Below, piece after piece: positions 53,861-62,866 of a stretch of 64,000 nucleotides of DNA (positions within the stretch are counted from its first letter, which is position 1; every line of letters begins with the position of its first letter). The stretch is taken from NCBI RefSeq assembly GCF_015330125.1, contig NZ_JADDXR010000002.1, forward strand, positions 3,732,685-3,796,684, read 5' to 3'. The notes below the pieces were generated by a model. That model ran no database searches. It had not been told where the DNA came from and saw only the letters and a list, made by a program, of their open reading frames with translations. A program made the translations under genes and the position numbers. Source of the stretch: Zobellia nedashkovskayae. Its GTDB lineage: Bacteria; Bacteroidota; Bacteroidia; Flavobacteriales; Flavobacteriaceae.

Positions 53861-54199
53861 GTTATTTATAGCTATAAAAAAATTGAAAGTTGAGCAAACA
53901 TAAAAAGAGCTTTTCAAAACTAATCAACATGCATCTTTTTACATTTCAATTTCAAAATATGACTTCTTTGTGCTCTTAATTTATGAAATATACGAAATTA
54001 CTCAATAAAAAGGAATTAAACGACATGGTATCCTCCTTAAATTAATCTCATTAAGGTGCTGATAATTAGATTATTATAAGTTGTTAATAGGATTATCTAT
54101 GTCTTCTGTTTTTCTGGGATTTCTAGAGATTAAAATGCAAATAAAATCAAAATAATTTCTTACCTTATCCTCCTAATTTTAAAACAAGAAAAATAGCGC
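53861..54199. other. AT-rich intergenic stretch before the cold-shock gene
   Basis: About 340 bases with no convincing gene. It contains a region of short A/T tracts and should hold the promoter and leader of the cold-shock-domain gene. I see no clear TAnnTTTG box, and I cannot call a structured cold-shock leader by eye. Confidence 0.4.
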
Positions 54200-54655
54200 A
54201 TGGCTAAATCGCAGCAAACCTATAATAAGACTGAAAAAGAGAAGAAACGTTTGAAAAAACGTGAAGAGAAACAAAAGAAAAAAAATGCACGTAAAGTCGC
54301 TTCAAAAGAAAATGACGAAGGAATTCCTTTCGCCTATGTTGACTTTAACGGTAACCTTGTAGATACGCCACCGGATCCTTCACAAAAGGTTCAGATTGAT
54401 GCTGAAGATATTGTTTTGGGAATTCCTAAGAAAGAAGAAGGTGATCAAGAAGAATTTGATCCAGTTCGTAATGGTAAAGTATCTTATTTTGATTTCTCTA
54501 AAGGTTTCGGTTTTATTATCGATTCTGAGAATCAAGAAAAATACTTTGTTCACGTAAGTGGCCTTATCGATGAAATTAACGAGAACGATAAAGTTTCTTT
54601 TGAGCTAGAAAAAGGTATGAAGGGCATGAATGCCGTTCGTGTCAAGAAAATATAG
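54200..54655 (+). CDS. cold-shock-domain protein with basic N-terminal extension
   Basis: This 151-aa protein joins a very basic helix (about residues 8-40, rich in K, R and E) to a C-terminal cold-shock domain (about 92-151). Seen in the domain: the RNP1-like KGFGFI and RNP2-like YFVHVSGL, with KVSYFD opening it. Such domains bind single-stranded RNA or DNA. The N-terminal extension is common among flavobacterial members and may add RNA contact. It is a single gene. Confidence 0.9.
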   Translation: MAKSQQTYNKTEKEKKRLKKREEKQKKKNARKVASKENDEGIPFAYVDFNGNLVDTPPDPSQKVQIDAEDIVLGIPKKEEGDQEEFDPVRNGKVSYFDFSKGFGFIIDSENQEKYFVHVSGLIDEINENDKVSFELEKGMKGMNAVRVKKI

Positions 54656-54729
54656 TAAGACTACTGCTATTCAATTTTCGAATGGTATGAAATTAAATAG
54701 GACATAGCATTTGTCCGTTTTCTGCATCT

Positions 54730-55413
54730 ATGAAAAAATTCATTTTAGTTTTTTCACTTGCGTTAATCGTTCTAAGTTCTTGTAAACCAACTGCTAAAAG
54801 TTTGTTTAATGGTAAGGGCTTAAATGGTTGGCATATAGATGTTCCGGCAATGGACAGCACGGATGCAAGAAATCCCTTTATTATAAGAAATGGCATGTTG
54901 GTTAGCTTAGGCACACCAGCAGGCCATATTATTACAGATGCCTCCTACGAAGACTTTCGTTTGGATGTAGAATACCGTTTTGCGGGTGAACCTGGCAATT
55001 GTGGTGTTTTGGTTTTTGCTTCAACTCCACGTTCGCTTTACAAATTGTTTCCAAAATCCATTGAAGTCCAAATGATGCATGAAAATGCTGGGGACTTTTG
55101 GTGCATTGTTGAGGATATTACCGTAGATGATATGGCAGAACGCCGCGGACCCAAAGAAGAATGGGGTATTACCGAAGGTAAAAAACGCAGAATACTTAAT
55201 CTAACAGATGGTTCAGAAAAGCCTGTGGGCGATTGGAACCATATGACTATTGAGTGCCTGAAAAATGAAATAAAGGTTTGGGTAAATGGTGACTTAGTAA
55301 ATCATGGTTATGATGCTACCGCGCAAACCGGGCAAATTGCATTACAGGCAGAAGGCTCTGAGGTGGAGTTTCGTAAAGTAGAGCTACTACCTATTAGTAA
55401 ACTGACAGAGTAA
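54730..55413 (+). CDS. DUF1080 (3-keto-disaccharide hydrolase type) lipoprotein
   Basis: This 227-aa lipoprotein (lipobox LSSC, C18) is a single DUF1080 domain with a concanavalin-like fold. Members cleave 3-keto-glycosides or bind carbohydrate. Seen: SLFNGKGLNGWHIDVP opening the domain, FRLDVEYRFAGEPGNCGVLVFAS, SIEVQMMHENAGDFW, and WNHMTIECLKNEIKVWVNGDLVNHG closing it. It sits near a Tat-exported sugar isomerase-like protein and a soluble sugar dehydrogenase, which fits sugar oxidation and cleavage in the periplasm. Exact substrate unknown. Confidence 0.87.
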   Translation: MKKFILVFSLALIVLSSCKPTAKSLFNGKGLNGWHIDVPAMDSTDARNPFIIRNGMLVSLGTPAGHIITDASYEDFRLDVEYRFAGEPGNCGVLVFASTPRSLYKLFPKSIEVQMMHENAGDFWCIVEDITVDDMAERRGPKEEWGITEGKKRRILNLTDGSEKPVGDWNHMTIECLKNEIKVWVNGDLVNHGYDATAQTGQIALQAEGSEVEFRKVELLPISKLTE

Positions 55414-55424
55414 ATACGATTTAC

Positions 55425-56021
55425 CTATTCTTTCAAATTCAATTCCGCAGGTAAATTCGGAAAATCAACCACATCAGAAGGATTCATTCCTTGAAGCGTC
55501 ACCGTTCCTATTCGTACCCGTACCAATCGTAAGGTAGGAAAACCTACTACTGCAGTCATCTTTCTCACTTGTCTAAATCTACCTTCCGTTAAAGTAACGG
55601 ACAACCAAGAATTTGGTCTATGTGAACCCACGCGCAGTAAATGATGGGGTTTTGGGAAATCAGGCTCCTCGCTTATCAGTTTAGCTTGGCAAGGTTTGGT
55701 CAAATACTTTTTTCCTTCAATACCAATTTCCACTCCTTTTTGTAATTTTTCTATGGCTTCGGGGGTAATGACACCATCTAATTGGGCGTAATATTCTTTT
55801 TCAATTCCCGAGCGGTTAACCGTATCGCTTAGTTTTCCATCGGTAGTCATTAAAAGGAGCCCTTCGGATTTTAAATCCAATCGGCCTATGGCCATAACGT
55901 CATCTTCAAAAGGGTACAGCTCACTTATAAAACGCTTGGAACGTTTTTCCTTTTTGTTATTGGAGCCCATTTGACTGATGAGTCCAAAGGGTTTGTACAT
56001 TTTAAAATGTTGATGGGCCAT
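55425..56021 (-). CDS. pseudouridine synthase, RsuA/RluE family
   Basis: This 198-aa enzyme makes pseudouridine in ribosomal RNA. Seen: the catalytic Asp motif MAIGRLDLKSEGLLLMTTDG, the opening FKMYKPFGLISQM, and the closing EGRFRQVRKMTAVVGFPTLRLVRVRIG. It lacks the N-terminal S4 domain and is short, like E. coli RluE (23S rRNA U2457). Assignment to RluE specifically is a guess by size. It converges on the DUF1080 gene with 11 bases between. Confidence 0.88.
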   Translation of the reverse strand: MAHQHFKMYKPFGLISQMGSNNKKEKRSKRFISELYPFEDDVMAIGRLDLKSEGLLLMTTDGKLSDTVNRSGIEKEYYAQLDGVITPEAIEKLQKGVEIGIEGKKYLTKPCQAKLISEEPDFPKPHHLLRVGSHRPNSWLSVTLTEGRFRQVRKMTAVVGFPTLRLVRVRIGTVTLQGMNPSDVVDFPNLPAELNLKE

Positions 56022-56186
56022 TAAAAAAATTTATGATGCAAAGGTAGTAAAGACTTATGCTTAAAACCTAAGTGTTCTGTGGTTATAGATCATTCATTAA
56101 TATGCTTCTGGGTTAAAAATGAATTATTCTGCATCAAGGTAAAAGGGCAGTGTGTCTTAAATTTGTGGTAACTAAAAAATGATGAA

Positions 56187-56816
56187 ATGGAAAATGTATT
56201 AGTAGCTGGTGCAAATGGTACCACAGGAAAAAAAATAGTAACACTTTTAAATCAATCTCAATATTTCACTCCTATAGCAATGGTTCGTAAAGAATCTCAA
56301 AAGGAACAATTTGAAAAAGATAATATCACCACTGTTATGGGTGATTTGGAAGAAGATATAGCGCATACCGTAAAAAATATAGATAAGGTAATTTTTGCAG
56401 CTGGTTCTGGCGGAAAGAAAGTTAAAGAAGTAGACCAGGAAGGAGCTAAAAAAATGGTAGATGCAGCAAAATCCGGTCATTTAAAGAAATTTGTAATGTT
56501 AAGCTCTATGGGAGCTGACAACCCAGAACAGGCCAGCGACTTAAAGGATTACTTGAAGGCCAAACATAATGCAGATGTCCATCTAAAAGATAGTAATCTA
56601 ACCTACGCCATAGTGCGTCCAGGTTCTTTGACGAATGATAAGGGAACAGGGAAAATAAAAGCGGCATCTAGTTTAGGGAATTCTGGCTCTATTAGCAGAG
56701 ATGATGTAGCGCAGACATTAGTCCGTGCATTGCATGATGATGCCGTGAAGAATGCCACTTTTGAGATTTTGGAAGGTGAAACTTTAATTGGAGAGGCTAT
56801 AGATTCCGTTTCATAA
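56187..56816 (+). CDS. atypical short-chain dehydrogenase (NAD(P)-binding, NmrA/SDR_a5-like)
   Basis: This 209-aa Rossmann protein is an atypical SDR. Seen: the nucleotide loop GANGTTGKKIV at the N-terminus, GDLEED, VIFAAGSGGK and KKFVMLSSMGADNP in place of the usual YxxxK active site, then YAIVRPGSLTNDKG. Such proteins may reduce small substrates or act as redox sensors. It is a single gene with its own terminator 43 bases downstream. Confidence 0.87.
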   Translation: MENVLVAGANGTTGKKIVTLLNQSQYFTPIAMVRKESQKEQFEKDNITTVMGDLEEDIAHTVKNIDKVIFAAGSGGKKVKEVDQEGAKKMVDAAKSGHLKKFVMLSSMGADNPEQASDLKDYLKAKHNADVHLKDSNLTYAIVRPGSLTNDKGTGKIKAASSLGNSGSISRDDVAQTLVRALHDDAVKNATFEILEGETLIGEAIDSVS

Positions 56817-56858
56817 ATTGTGGATATTTTCGTTCGTACCAAAAGATTGTAATATATT

Positions 56859-56890
56859 AGGGTTTGCTTTTAAGTAAGCCCTTTTTTTTG
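56859..56890 (+). terminator. intrinsic terminator after the SDR gene
   Basis: An 8-bp stem (gggtttgc pairing gtaagccc with two G-U pairs), a 6-nt loop and a run of eight T. Confidence 0.8.
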
Positions 56891-56918
56891 TCCAATTTTA
56901 AAACTTCAGTTAGCATAT

Positions 56919-57812
56919 ATGCATAGAAGAGATTTTATAAAACAGAGTAGTTTGGCTTCGGTGGCAACCTTACTGCCGGTAACTGGTTTTACTTTAGAGA
57001 ACAAACCAAAGTTTAAAATGGGATTGCAGCTTTTCACCATTCGTGATGCCATGAAAACGGACCCGTTGGGTAGCCTTAAAAAGGCAAAAGCAATGGGCTA
57101 TCAAGATTTAGAAATTTACGGTTTTGACCCAGAGAACATTGGCTATTACGGTTATAAAGCAAAAGAATTCAAACAGATTCTAGATGACCTTAATCTTACG
57201 ACTACCAGTGGTCATTATGATTTCTCGTCATACTTTGATAAGCCAGAGGATGAGCTTAAAAAATACTTGGATGCCTGTATAGAAGGAGCTCATATGCTGA
57301 ACAAACCTTATATTACTTGGCCTTGGTTGGCACCTGAATTCCGAACCATTGAAAACTATAAGGTGCTTAGCGGCAAACTCAATTGGATGGCAGAGCACGT
57401 AAATTCCGCTGGACTTGGTTTTGCCTATCACAACCATGATTTTGAATTTACGGACCACAATGGTCAAATTGGTTATGATATCATTCTACAAGAGACCGAC
57501 CCCAAATTGGTAAAACTACAGATGGATATGTATTGGGTAATGCACTCCTCAAAAAAAACACCACAGGAACTTATAACGGAACAGCCTGGGCGCTACGTGA
57601 TGTGGCATATAAAAGATATGGATAAAGTTACCCAAGATTATACGGAGTTGGGTAACGGGTCTATTAACTATGCCGCCATGTTATCCAATATAGATCAAGA
57701 CGCTTTACAGTATTATTATATAGAACAAGGAAGCAACTTTGCCCAAAATTCTATGAAAAGTATAGCGGACAGTGCAGAATTCTTCAAGAAAAATTTAAAA
57801 CAATATCTCTAA
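56919..57812 (+). CDS. Tat-exported sugar phosphate isomerase/epimerase-like protein
   Basis: This 297-aa TIM-barrel protein of the AP-endonuclease-2/xylose-isomerase-like group has a twin-arginine signal (MHRRDFIKQSSLASVATL). Seen: FKMGLQLFTIRDAMKTDPLGSLKKAKAMGYQDLEIYG, the metal region FAYHNHDFEF, LVKLQMDMYW, YVMWHIKDMD and a late YYYIEQ, with His/Glu/Asp ligands as in the family. Exported members occur with sugar oxidoreductases in Bacteroidota, and here the next gene, 12 bases away, encodes a sugar dehydrogenase. Epimerisation or isomerisation of a sugar acid is inferred. Confidence 0.88.
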   Translation: MHRRDFIKQSSLASVATLLPVTGFTLENKPKFKMGLQLFTIRDAMKTDPLGSLKKAKAMGYQDLEIYGFDPENIGYYGYKAKEFKQILDDLNLTTTSGHYDFSSYFDKPEDELKKYLDACIEGAHMLNKPYITWPWLAPEFRTIENYKVLSGKLNWMAEHVNSAGLGFAYHNHDFEFTDHNGQIGYDIILQETDPKLVKLQMDMYWVMHSSKKTPQELITEQPGRYVMWHIKDMDKVTQDYTELGNGSINYAAMLSNIDQDALQYYYIEQGSNFAQNSMKSIADSAEFFKKNLKQYL

Positions 57813-57824
57813 CAAAATAAACAG

Positions 57825-59027
57825 ATGAAAAATTTTACATTAAAGACATTTTTGATTGTTATGACATTTGTGGGTTTTACCGCCTGTAATGAAAAGAAGC
57901 AAAAGGTTGAAGAAAAGGAACCGATGGTTACCTATGATGAACCAGAATCTAAATTGCCCATAGACCGATTGAAATTACCAAACGGATTTAAAATTGAGGT
58001 TTTTGCGGATAGTATTGATGGCGCTCGTTCCATGGCCATGGGGGATGATGGTACTTTGTTCGTGGGAACAAGAAATGAAAAGAAAATTTATGCCATTCAG
58101 GATCGCGATAAAGATTTTAAAGCGGATAGAGTAATTGAACTTGATACCACATTAGAGTCGCCTAACGGTTTAGCTTTTAGAAATGGATCACTTTATGTGG
58201 CAGATGTAAGCAAGCTTTTTAGATATGATAATATTGAAGCGAATTTAGATAGCGTACCAGAGCGAACAGTAATTTATAATGATTTTCCAGAGCCGTTTCA
58301 TCATGGGTGGAAGTACATAGCTTTTGGTCCTGATGATAAATTATATGTACCCGTAGGTGCACCTTGTAATATTTGCGATTCTACTGCAGTAGATGAGCGT
58401 TTTGCTACGATTTCCCGTATGGACCCAGACGGAAGCAATCGTGAGGTTTATGCAAGGGGAGTTCGTAATACCGTAGGTTTTGATTGGCACCCAGAGACCA
58501 AAGAAATGTATTTTACGGATAACGGTAGAGATATGATGGGTGATGATATTCCTCCTTGTGAGTTAAACCGAGTTACGGAAGCTGGCCAACATTTTGGCTT
58601 TCCATTTTGCCATGGTGGGACTATTCCGGATCCTGAATTTGGTAGCCAACGCCCATGTTCGGATTTTGTAGCGCCTGTTCAAACCTTAGATGCGCATGTG
58701 GCTCCTTTGGGAATGAAGTTTTATACAGGAGATATGTTTCCGGAAAAATATAAGCAGTATGCCTTTATTGCGGAGCATGGTTCATGGAACCGTTCTAAAA
58801 AGTCTGGGTATAAAATTTCTTTGGTGAAAATAGAGAATAACGAAGCCGTGTCTTATGAAACTTTTATAGAAGGTTGGTTAGATCAGGAAAGCCAAGAAGC
58901 TTTTGGTAGACCAGTAGACATACTGCTACTTAAAGATGGTTCGCTTTTAATTTCCGATGATTTTGGTGATGCTATTTATCGTTTGAGTTATGATGATGGG
59001 GAAAGCCAAGTGGCTAGTTTAGAGTAG
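57825..59027 (+). CDS. soluble PQQ-type sugar dehydrogenase (sorbosone dehydrogenase-like) lipoprotein
   Basis: This 400-aa lipoprotein (lipobox FTAC, C21) has a six-bladed propeller of the soluble glucose/sorbosone dehydrogenase family. These use pyrroloquinoline quinone, though cofactor use here is not proved. Seen: LPNGFKIEVFADSIDGARSMAMGDDGTLFVGTR, VYARGVRNTVGFDWHPETKEMYFTDNGRDMMGDD and FPEKYKQYAFIAEHGSWNRS, the classic blade segments. A cysteine group (CNICDS, CELN, CHGG, CSDF) could form disulfides. It is cotranscribed with the isomerase-like gene. Confidence 0.87.
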   Translation: MKNFTLKTFLIVMTFVGFTACNEKKQKVEEKEPMVTYDEPESKLPIDRLKLPNGFKIEVFADSIDGARSMAMGDDGTLFVGTRNEKKIYAIQDRDKDFKADRVIELDTTLESPNGLAFRNGSLYVADVSKLFRYDNIEANLDSVPERTVIYNDFPEPFHHGWKYIAFGPDDKLYVPVGAPCNICDSTAVDERFATISRMDPDGSNREVYARGVRNTVGFDWHPETKEMYFTDNGRDMMGDDIPPCELNRVTEAGQHFGFPFCHGGTIPDPEFGSQRPCSDFVAPVQTLDAHVAPLGMKFYTGDMFPEKYKQYAFIAEHGSWNRSKKSGYKISLVKIENNEAVSYETFIEGWLDQESQEAFGRPVDILLLKDGSLLISDDFGDAIYRLSYDDGESQVASLE

Positions 59028-59083
59028 ATGGTTAATTAAAAGTTTATTGTACGTGCTAATATAGCTCAACAATTCTAATCGAT

Positions 59084-59584
59084 TTGAGAAGTAATCCAAA
59101 ACATATAGTAAAGCAAAATTTATTGTTTCCCATTGGGTTACTGGTTTTTATGGCAGCTATTATATTTGGATTTATAATACTCACTTATGAGTTGGAGGTA
59201 CCTCTTGTGATCAAGTTTATTTTTATTGGAATCCCATTGGTTGTAGTTGTCTTCCACTTTTTACAACGTATATTTTCATGGGAGCTAATACTCTACGAAA
59301 ATATTGTTGAAATCAGCAAACCTTTTGGACAGAATAAAAATAGTCGAAGGAGAATTAATTATGGAGAAATAAGAGAAGTTGACTTTTTACAAGGGCGTAA
59401 GCTGTTGACTAGTATGAAAATCTTCACCAATTCTGGAAAAAAATACAACGTGCTTCTGGATAATAGTTTTATGGAAATTTCAAAAATATTATTTTCTCTA
59501 GAAAATTCTGGAGTAACTGTTAGGCTCAATTGTGACAATAGAACTAAGAGAAAACTAAGAAAGTTAAGGGAAAAAAATGTTTAG
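59084..59584 (+). CDS. small membrane protein (166 aa), unknown
   Basis: Not recognised. Seen: a TTG start, two hydrophobic segments (about residues 13-33 and 40-58) and a cytosolic C-terminal part of beta-strand character with a basic tail (RTKRKLRKLREK). The layout of two N-terminal helices followed by a small beta domain is like bacterial PH-domain membrane proteins, but I cannot confirm this. It lies 56 bases after the sugar dehydrogenase gene and before a broken acetyltransferase gene. Confidence 0.6.
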   Translation: MRSNPKHIVKQNLLFPIGLLVFMAAIIFGFIILTYELEVPLVIKFIFIGIPLVVVVFHFLQRIFSWELILYENIVEISKPFGQNKNSRRRINYGEIREVDFLQGRKLLTSMKIFTNSGKKYNVLLDNSFMEISKILFSLENSGVTVRLNCDNRTKRKLRKLREKNV

Positions 59585-59668
59585 AAAATGGTTTGAAATA
59601 ATAAGGAAAGACTCACTGCTAAAAGTTAACATCTTCATACATCCTGTAAGCCAAAATTCCATTCAAAT

Positions 59669-60193
59669 ATGAAAATAACCACAAGCACTCTCAATGATAT
59701 TCCAGAAATATTTAGGCTGTATAAATTGGCTACGGATTTTCAAAAAGTAAAATTCCCCGATAACCAGTGGCCTGAATTTGAAAAAGACTCTATAACAACA
59801 GAAGTTGTTGAAAACCGACAATTTAAGCTCTTAATTGACGATAACATAGCTTGTGTTTGGGCCATAACCTATGGTGATCCATAAATCTGGGAAGAGAAAG
59901 ATAATGGCTCATCTGTCTTTATTCATCGTATAGCCACCAATCCTGAGTATAGAGGAAAGAATTTTGTACAAGCCATTGTAGCTTGGTCGAAAGACTTTAC
60001 CGCAAAGGAAAACAAACAATACATTAGAATGGATACTTGTGGCAAGAACGATAAACTGATCAATCATTATAAAAGTTGTGGTTTTGATTTCTTGGGCATG
60101 AAGAAATTAAATAATACTTCAGATTTACCATCTCACTATCATAACGCAGATGTTTGCTTTTTTGAAATCAATTTAAATAAAACAAAAGAGTAA
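59669..60193 (+). pseudogene. GNAT acetyltransferase gene interrupted by one in-frame stop
   Basis: Codons 1-71 read a GNAT-like N-terminal half (MKITTSTLNDIPEIFRLYKLA to ITYGDP). A TAA at 59882-59884 then interrupts it, and the same frame continues without any shift for 102 more codons: IWEEKDNGSSVFIHRIATN, then EYRGKNFVQAIVAW (the acetyl-CoA site), IRMDTCGKNDKLINHYKSCGF and a natural TAA at 60191-60193. One base change (Gln CAA or Glu GAA to TAA) explains it. The joined product would be 174 aa, normal for the family. It may be a recent pseudogene, a sequencing error, or read through. Confidence 0.85.
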
Positions 60194-60229
60194 TACACAC
60201 CAGTAGATTTATCCATCAAACTAAACCAA

Positions 60230-61030
60230 ATGAAACAAAGTACAAACCACATTCTTATTTTGTTAACCCTTTTTATTTCTATTTCTGCCTTTGCACAGGA
60301 TTCCGTTTTTCCGGAATACGAGGTAAAAGAATTTTTATTTCAAGGACATGATGCCAAGGTAGTTTTTCCGAACAAAGCGAACTCAAATAATTATTGGATT
60401 TGGAGAGCACGCTTTTGGGGTGCTGAGCCACAAGTAGATAAAGCTCTTTTGGAAAAAGGATTTCATGTGTTGTATGTAGACGTTGCCAACTTATTCGGGA
60501 ACGATGAAGCAGTGCAATTATGGAATGACTTTTATAAATTTTGTGTTTCGGAATACGGACTTAATCAGAAAGTGGTATTAGAAGGATTGAGCCGTGGAGG
60601 TTTAATTATTTATAATTGGGCGTCACAAAACACGGATAAGATTTTCAGTATTTATGCAGATGCACCCGTATGTGATATTAAAAGTTGGCCAGGAGGAATG
60701 TTCAGCGGCGAGGGAAATCCTAAAGCGTGGAAACTTTGTTTGGCTGCGTACGGACTGGACTCGGTTTCGGTTAAAAGTTTTGAGGGTATTCCTATTCATA
60801 CGGGCATAAATGTTGCAAAAGCAGGTATTCCTGTAATTCACGTTTATGGAGATGCGGATGTTGTTGTTCCTTTTGAAGAAAATACGGCATTGCTCAAAGA
60901 GAATTTTGAAAAAGCAGGAGGCACCATGAAACTCATCAAAAAAGAAGGAGTTGGTCACCATCCTCATAGTTTGAAGGACCCTAAGCCTATTGTAGACTTT
61001 ATTTTGAAAAGTATAAATTATACGGAATAA
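60230..61030 (+). CDS. secreted alpha/beta hydrolase (prolyl oligopeptidase-like)
   Basis: This 266-aa protein has a signal peptide (NHILILLTLFISISAFAQ) and an alpha/beta-hydrolase domain. Seen: YWIWRARFWGAEPQVDKALLEKGFHVLYVDVANLFG, the nucleophile elbow EGLSRGGL, the Asp in VYGDADVVVPF and the His in GVGHHPHSL. The triad is complete. Exported relatives in Bacteroidota occur in carbohydrate utilisation regions and are often esterases. It is a single gene, 36 bases after the broken acetyltransferase gene. Substrate unknown. Confidence 0.87.
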   Translation: MKQSTNHILILLTLFISISAFAQDSVFPEYEVKEFLFQGHDAKVVFPNKANSNNYWIWRARFWGAEPQVDKALLEKGFHVLYVDVANLFGNDEAVQLWNDFYKFCVSEYGLNQKVVLEGLSRGGLIIYNWASQNTDKIFSIYADAPVCDIKSWPGGMFSGEGNPKAWKLCLAAYGLDSVSVKSFEGIPIHTGINVAKAGIPVIHVYGDADVVVPFEENTALLKENFEKAGGTMKLIKKEGVGHHPHSLKDPKPIVDFILKSINYTE

Positions 61031-61235
61031 CGAGTGTTGATACTTGCGTTCGGATTAAAAAACGAAAACTGAAATCAATATAATTTGGTAAGACCTCAAT
61101 GAAGAACTGTATAAGTTTATTTTGGGTAAAACATCAAAAAATTAAGAGGGTTATTCGGCAAAACCAAGATGCTTACGCTAGCGCAAAAAAGATTTAATAC
61201 AAGGGCGTTTAGCAACCTAGAACAGGACTATTCAA

Positions 61236-61772
61236 ATGCATAAGTTAACAACAGATCTATATTTGGAGCCTATCACCATAGCTGAATATCAAGAGCTATA
61301 TGATTTAATGTGTAAAATATATCCGCCTGCTTATGCACATTTGTGGCCGGACAAGGGAGCTTCGTATATAAGCAGTATATACGCTAAAGAGAATTTAGGT
61401 AGGGAGCTTGGTCAGCTAAATTCCGAATATTTTTTCATCACCTATAAAAATGAAAAAGCGGGAATTTTAAAAGTACTTTTAAATGAATCTTTGCCTACTG
61501 CCCATACTGTTAATGGAACCAAACTACAACGTATTTATTTAGGCCAGTCTCTGCAAGGTAAAGGTATTGGCAAAACGCTTATCCTTTGGATTGAGCAGGT
61601 ATACAGAAACACGGAGAAATCAATTTTATGGCTAGAAGTTATGGATACACAACATCAGGCACTTCGGTTTTATGAGAAGTTAGGTTTTAAGAAGGTGAGT
61701 AGTTTTAGTTTTGATTCGGAATATATGTATGAATCTATGAGGGGCATGTACCGAATGGCTAAAGAAATTTGA
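61236..61772 (+). CDS. GNAT-family N-acetyltransferase
   Basis: This 178-aa acetyltransferase transfers acetyl from acetyl-CoA to an amine. Seen: the acetyl-CoA-binding motif A in KLQRIYLGQSLQGKGIGKTLILWIEQ, and motif B in LWLEVMDTQHQALRFYEKLGFKKV. The N-terminal 50 residues (EYQELYDLMCKIYPPAYAHLW) resemble spermine/spermidine-type members. The preceding 205 bases contain no gene that I can support. Substrate unknown. Confidence 0.87.
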   Translation: MHKLTTDLYLEPITIAEYQELYDLMCKIYPPAYAHLWPDKGASYISSIYAKENLGRELGQLNSEYFFITYKNEKAGILKVLLNESLPTAHTVNGTKLQRIYLGQSLQGKGIGKTLILWIEQVYRNTEKSILWLEVMDTQHQALRFYEKLGFKKVSSFSFDSEYMYESMRGMYRMAKEI

Positions 61773-61927
61773 GAATTTTACTTCCTCAATAGAGAAGTAA
61801 AAAATTAGTTCCATGCTATTAGTATACTTCCGCAAGAAAATTAAATCACTCTTTGTAACCAAGGTAACTGTGGAGACTTTGATTGTGAAATACCTTCGTA
61901 CCATTATTAATTATAAACATAAACGTA

Positions 61928-62659
61928 ATGGAACAAAATCAAGAATATGAGACCATCAGCATGCCAAGAATAGGAGATGCTGCACCAGAATTTAAAGCGG
62001 TAACAACACAAGGAGATATCAATTTTCCTGCGGATTATAAAGGGAGTTGGGTTATTCTTTTTAGCCACCCTGCCGACTTTACACCGGTTTGCACTTCTGA
62101 ATTTATGACTTTCGCCTCCATGGAAGATAAATTTAATGAGGCAAATTGTAAGCTTGTAGGACTTTCTATAGACGGTTTGTACAGCCATATAGCGTGGCTA
62201 CGTACTATAAAGGAAAAAATAGAGTACAAGGGAATGAAAAATATTGAAGTTACCTTTCCTTTGATTGAGGACATTAGCATGAATGTAGCTAAGAAGTACG
62301 GTATGATACAGCCCAATGAAGATACCACAAAGGCAGTAAGGGCAGTATTTTTCATAGACCCTAAAGGAATTATTAGAACTATGATTTACTATCCTTTAAG
62401 TTTAGGAAGAAATTTTGACGAATTATACAGGGTAATAATTGCTTTACAGGCAGCCGATGAATTTGATGTGGCAACTCCTGCTGATTGGCGCCCTGGCGAC
62501 GATGTTATTGTTGGTCCCGCAGGTTCTTGTGGTACAGCTCAAGATAGAATGCAAGATGATGATATTGATTGTAAGGATTGGTTTTTCTGTACCAAGAAAT
62601 TAGATAAAGATATGGTGCTGAATAGAATATTGAAAAAGAAGTTAGTAGCGGAAGTATAG
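61928..62659 (+). CDS. peroxiredoxin, Prx6/archaeal-type
   Basis: This 243-aa thiol peroxidase reduces hydrogen peroxide and organic hydroperoxides. Seen: the peroxidatic C55 in FSHPADFTPVCTSEF, the Thr three residues before it (T52), and the long C-terminal part of Prx6-like enzymes (YYPLSLGRNFDELYRVIIALQAADE). Extra cysteines in GPAGSCGTAQD, DDIDCKDWFFC may serve as resolving residues. It is cytosolic, with no signal peptide, and ends at a strong terminator. Confidence 0.93.
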   Translation: MEQNQEYETISMPRIGDAAPEFKAVTTQGDINFPADYKGSWVILFSHPADFTPVCTSEFMTFASMEDKFNEANCKLVGLSIDGLYSHIAWLRTIKEKIEYKGMKNIEVTFPLIEDISMNVAKKYGMIQPNEDTTKAVRAVFFIDPKGIIRTMIYYPLSLGRNFDELYRVIIALQAADEFDVATPADWRPGDDVIVGPAGSCGTAQDRMQDDDIDCKDWFFCTKKLDKDMVLNRILKKKLVAEV

Positions 62660-62673
62660 CTTAAAATTTGTAC

Positions 62674-62719
62674 TTAAAAAAAGAGGGTGCTGGTTTCAAA
62701 ACCAACACCCTCTTTTTTT
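62674..62719 (+). terminator. intrinsic terminator after the peroxiredoxin gene
   Basis: A long stem (gagggtg-c-tggtt with aacca-a-caccctc, one mismatch), a short loop near 62696-62699, a run of T after and A before it. Confidence 0.92.
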
Positions 62720-62866
62720 AGTTATATAGAAGCGTAGTGCTTGTACGTTTGCTTGATAGTAAATATCCTTATATTTAAATTTTTGTATAAAAAAAACATC
62801 ATTTTAAATTAATCTGTATTTTTTAGAATTACAGAAGGGTATAGCGTAAGACCGTAATAAAAAACT

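Noticed and set aside
61098-61196. A 32-aa frame upstream of the GNAT gene
   Set aside because: Unlike the pair near 21.7 kb it has no paralogue, promoter box or terminator; composition gives no support.
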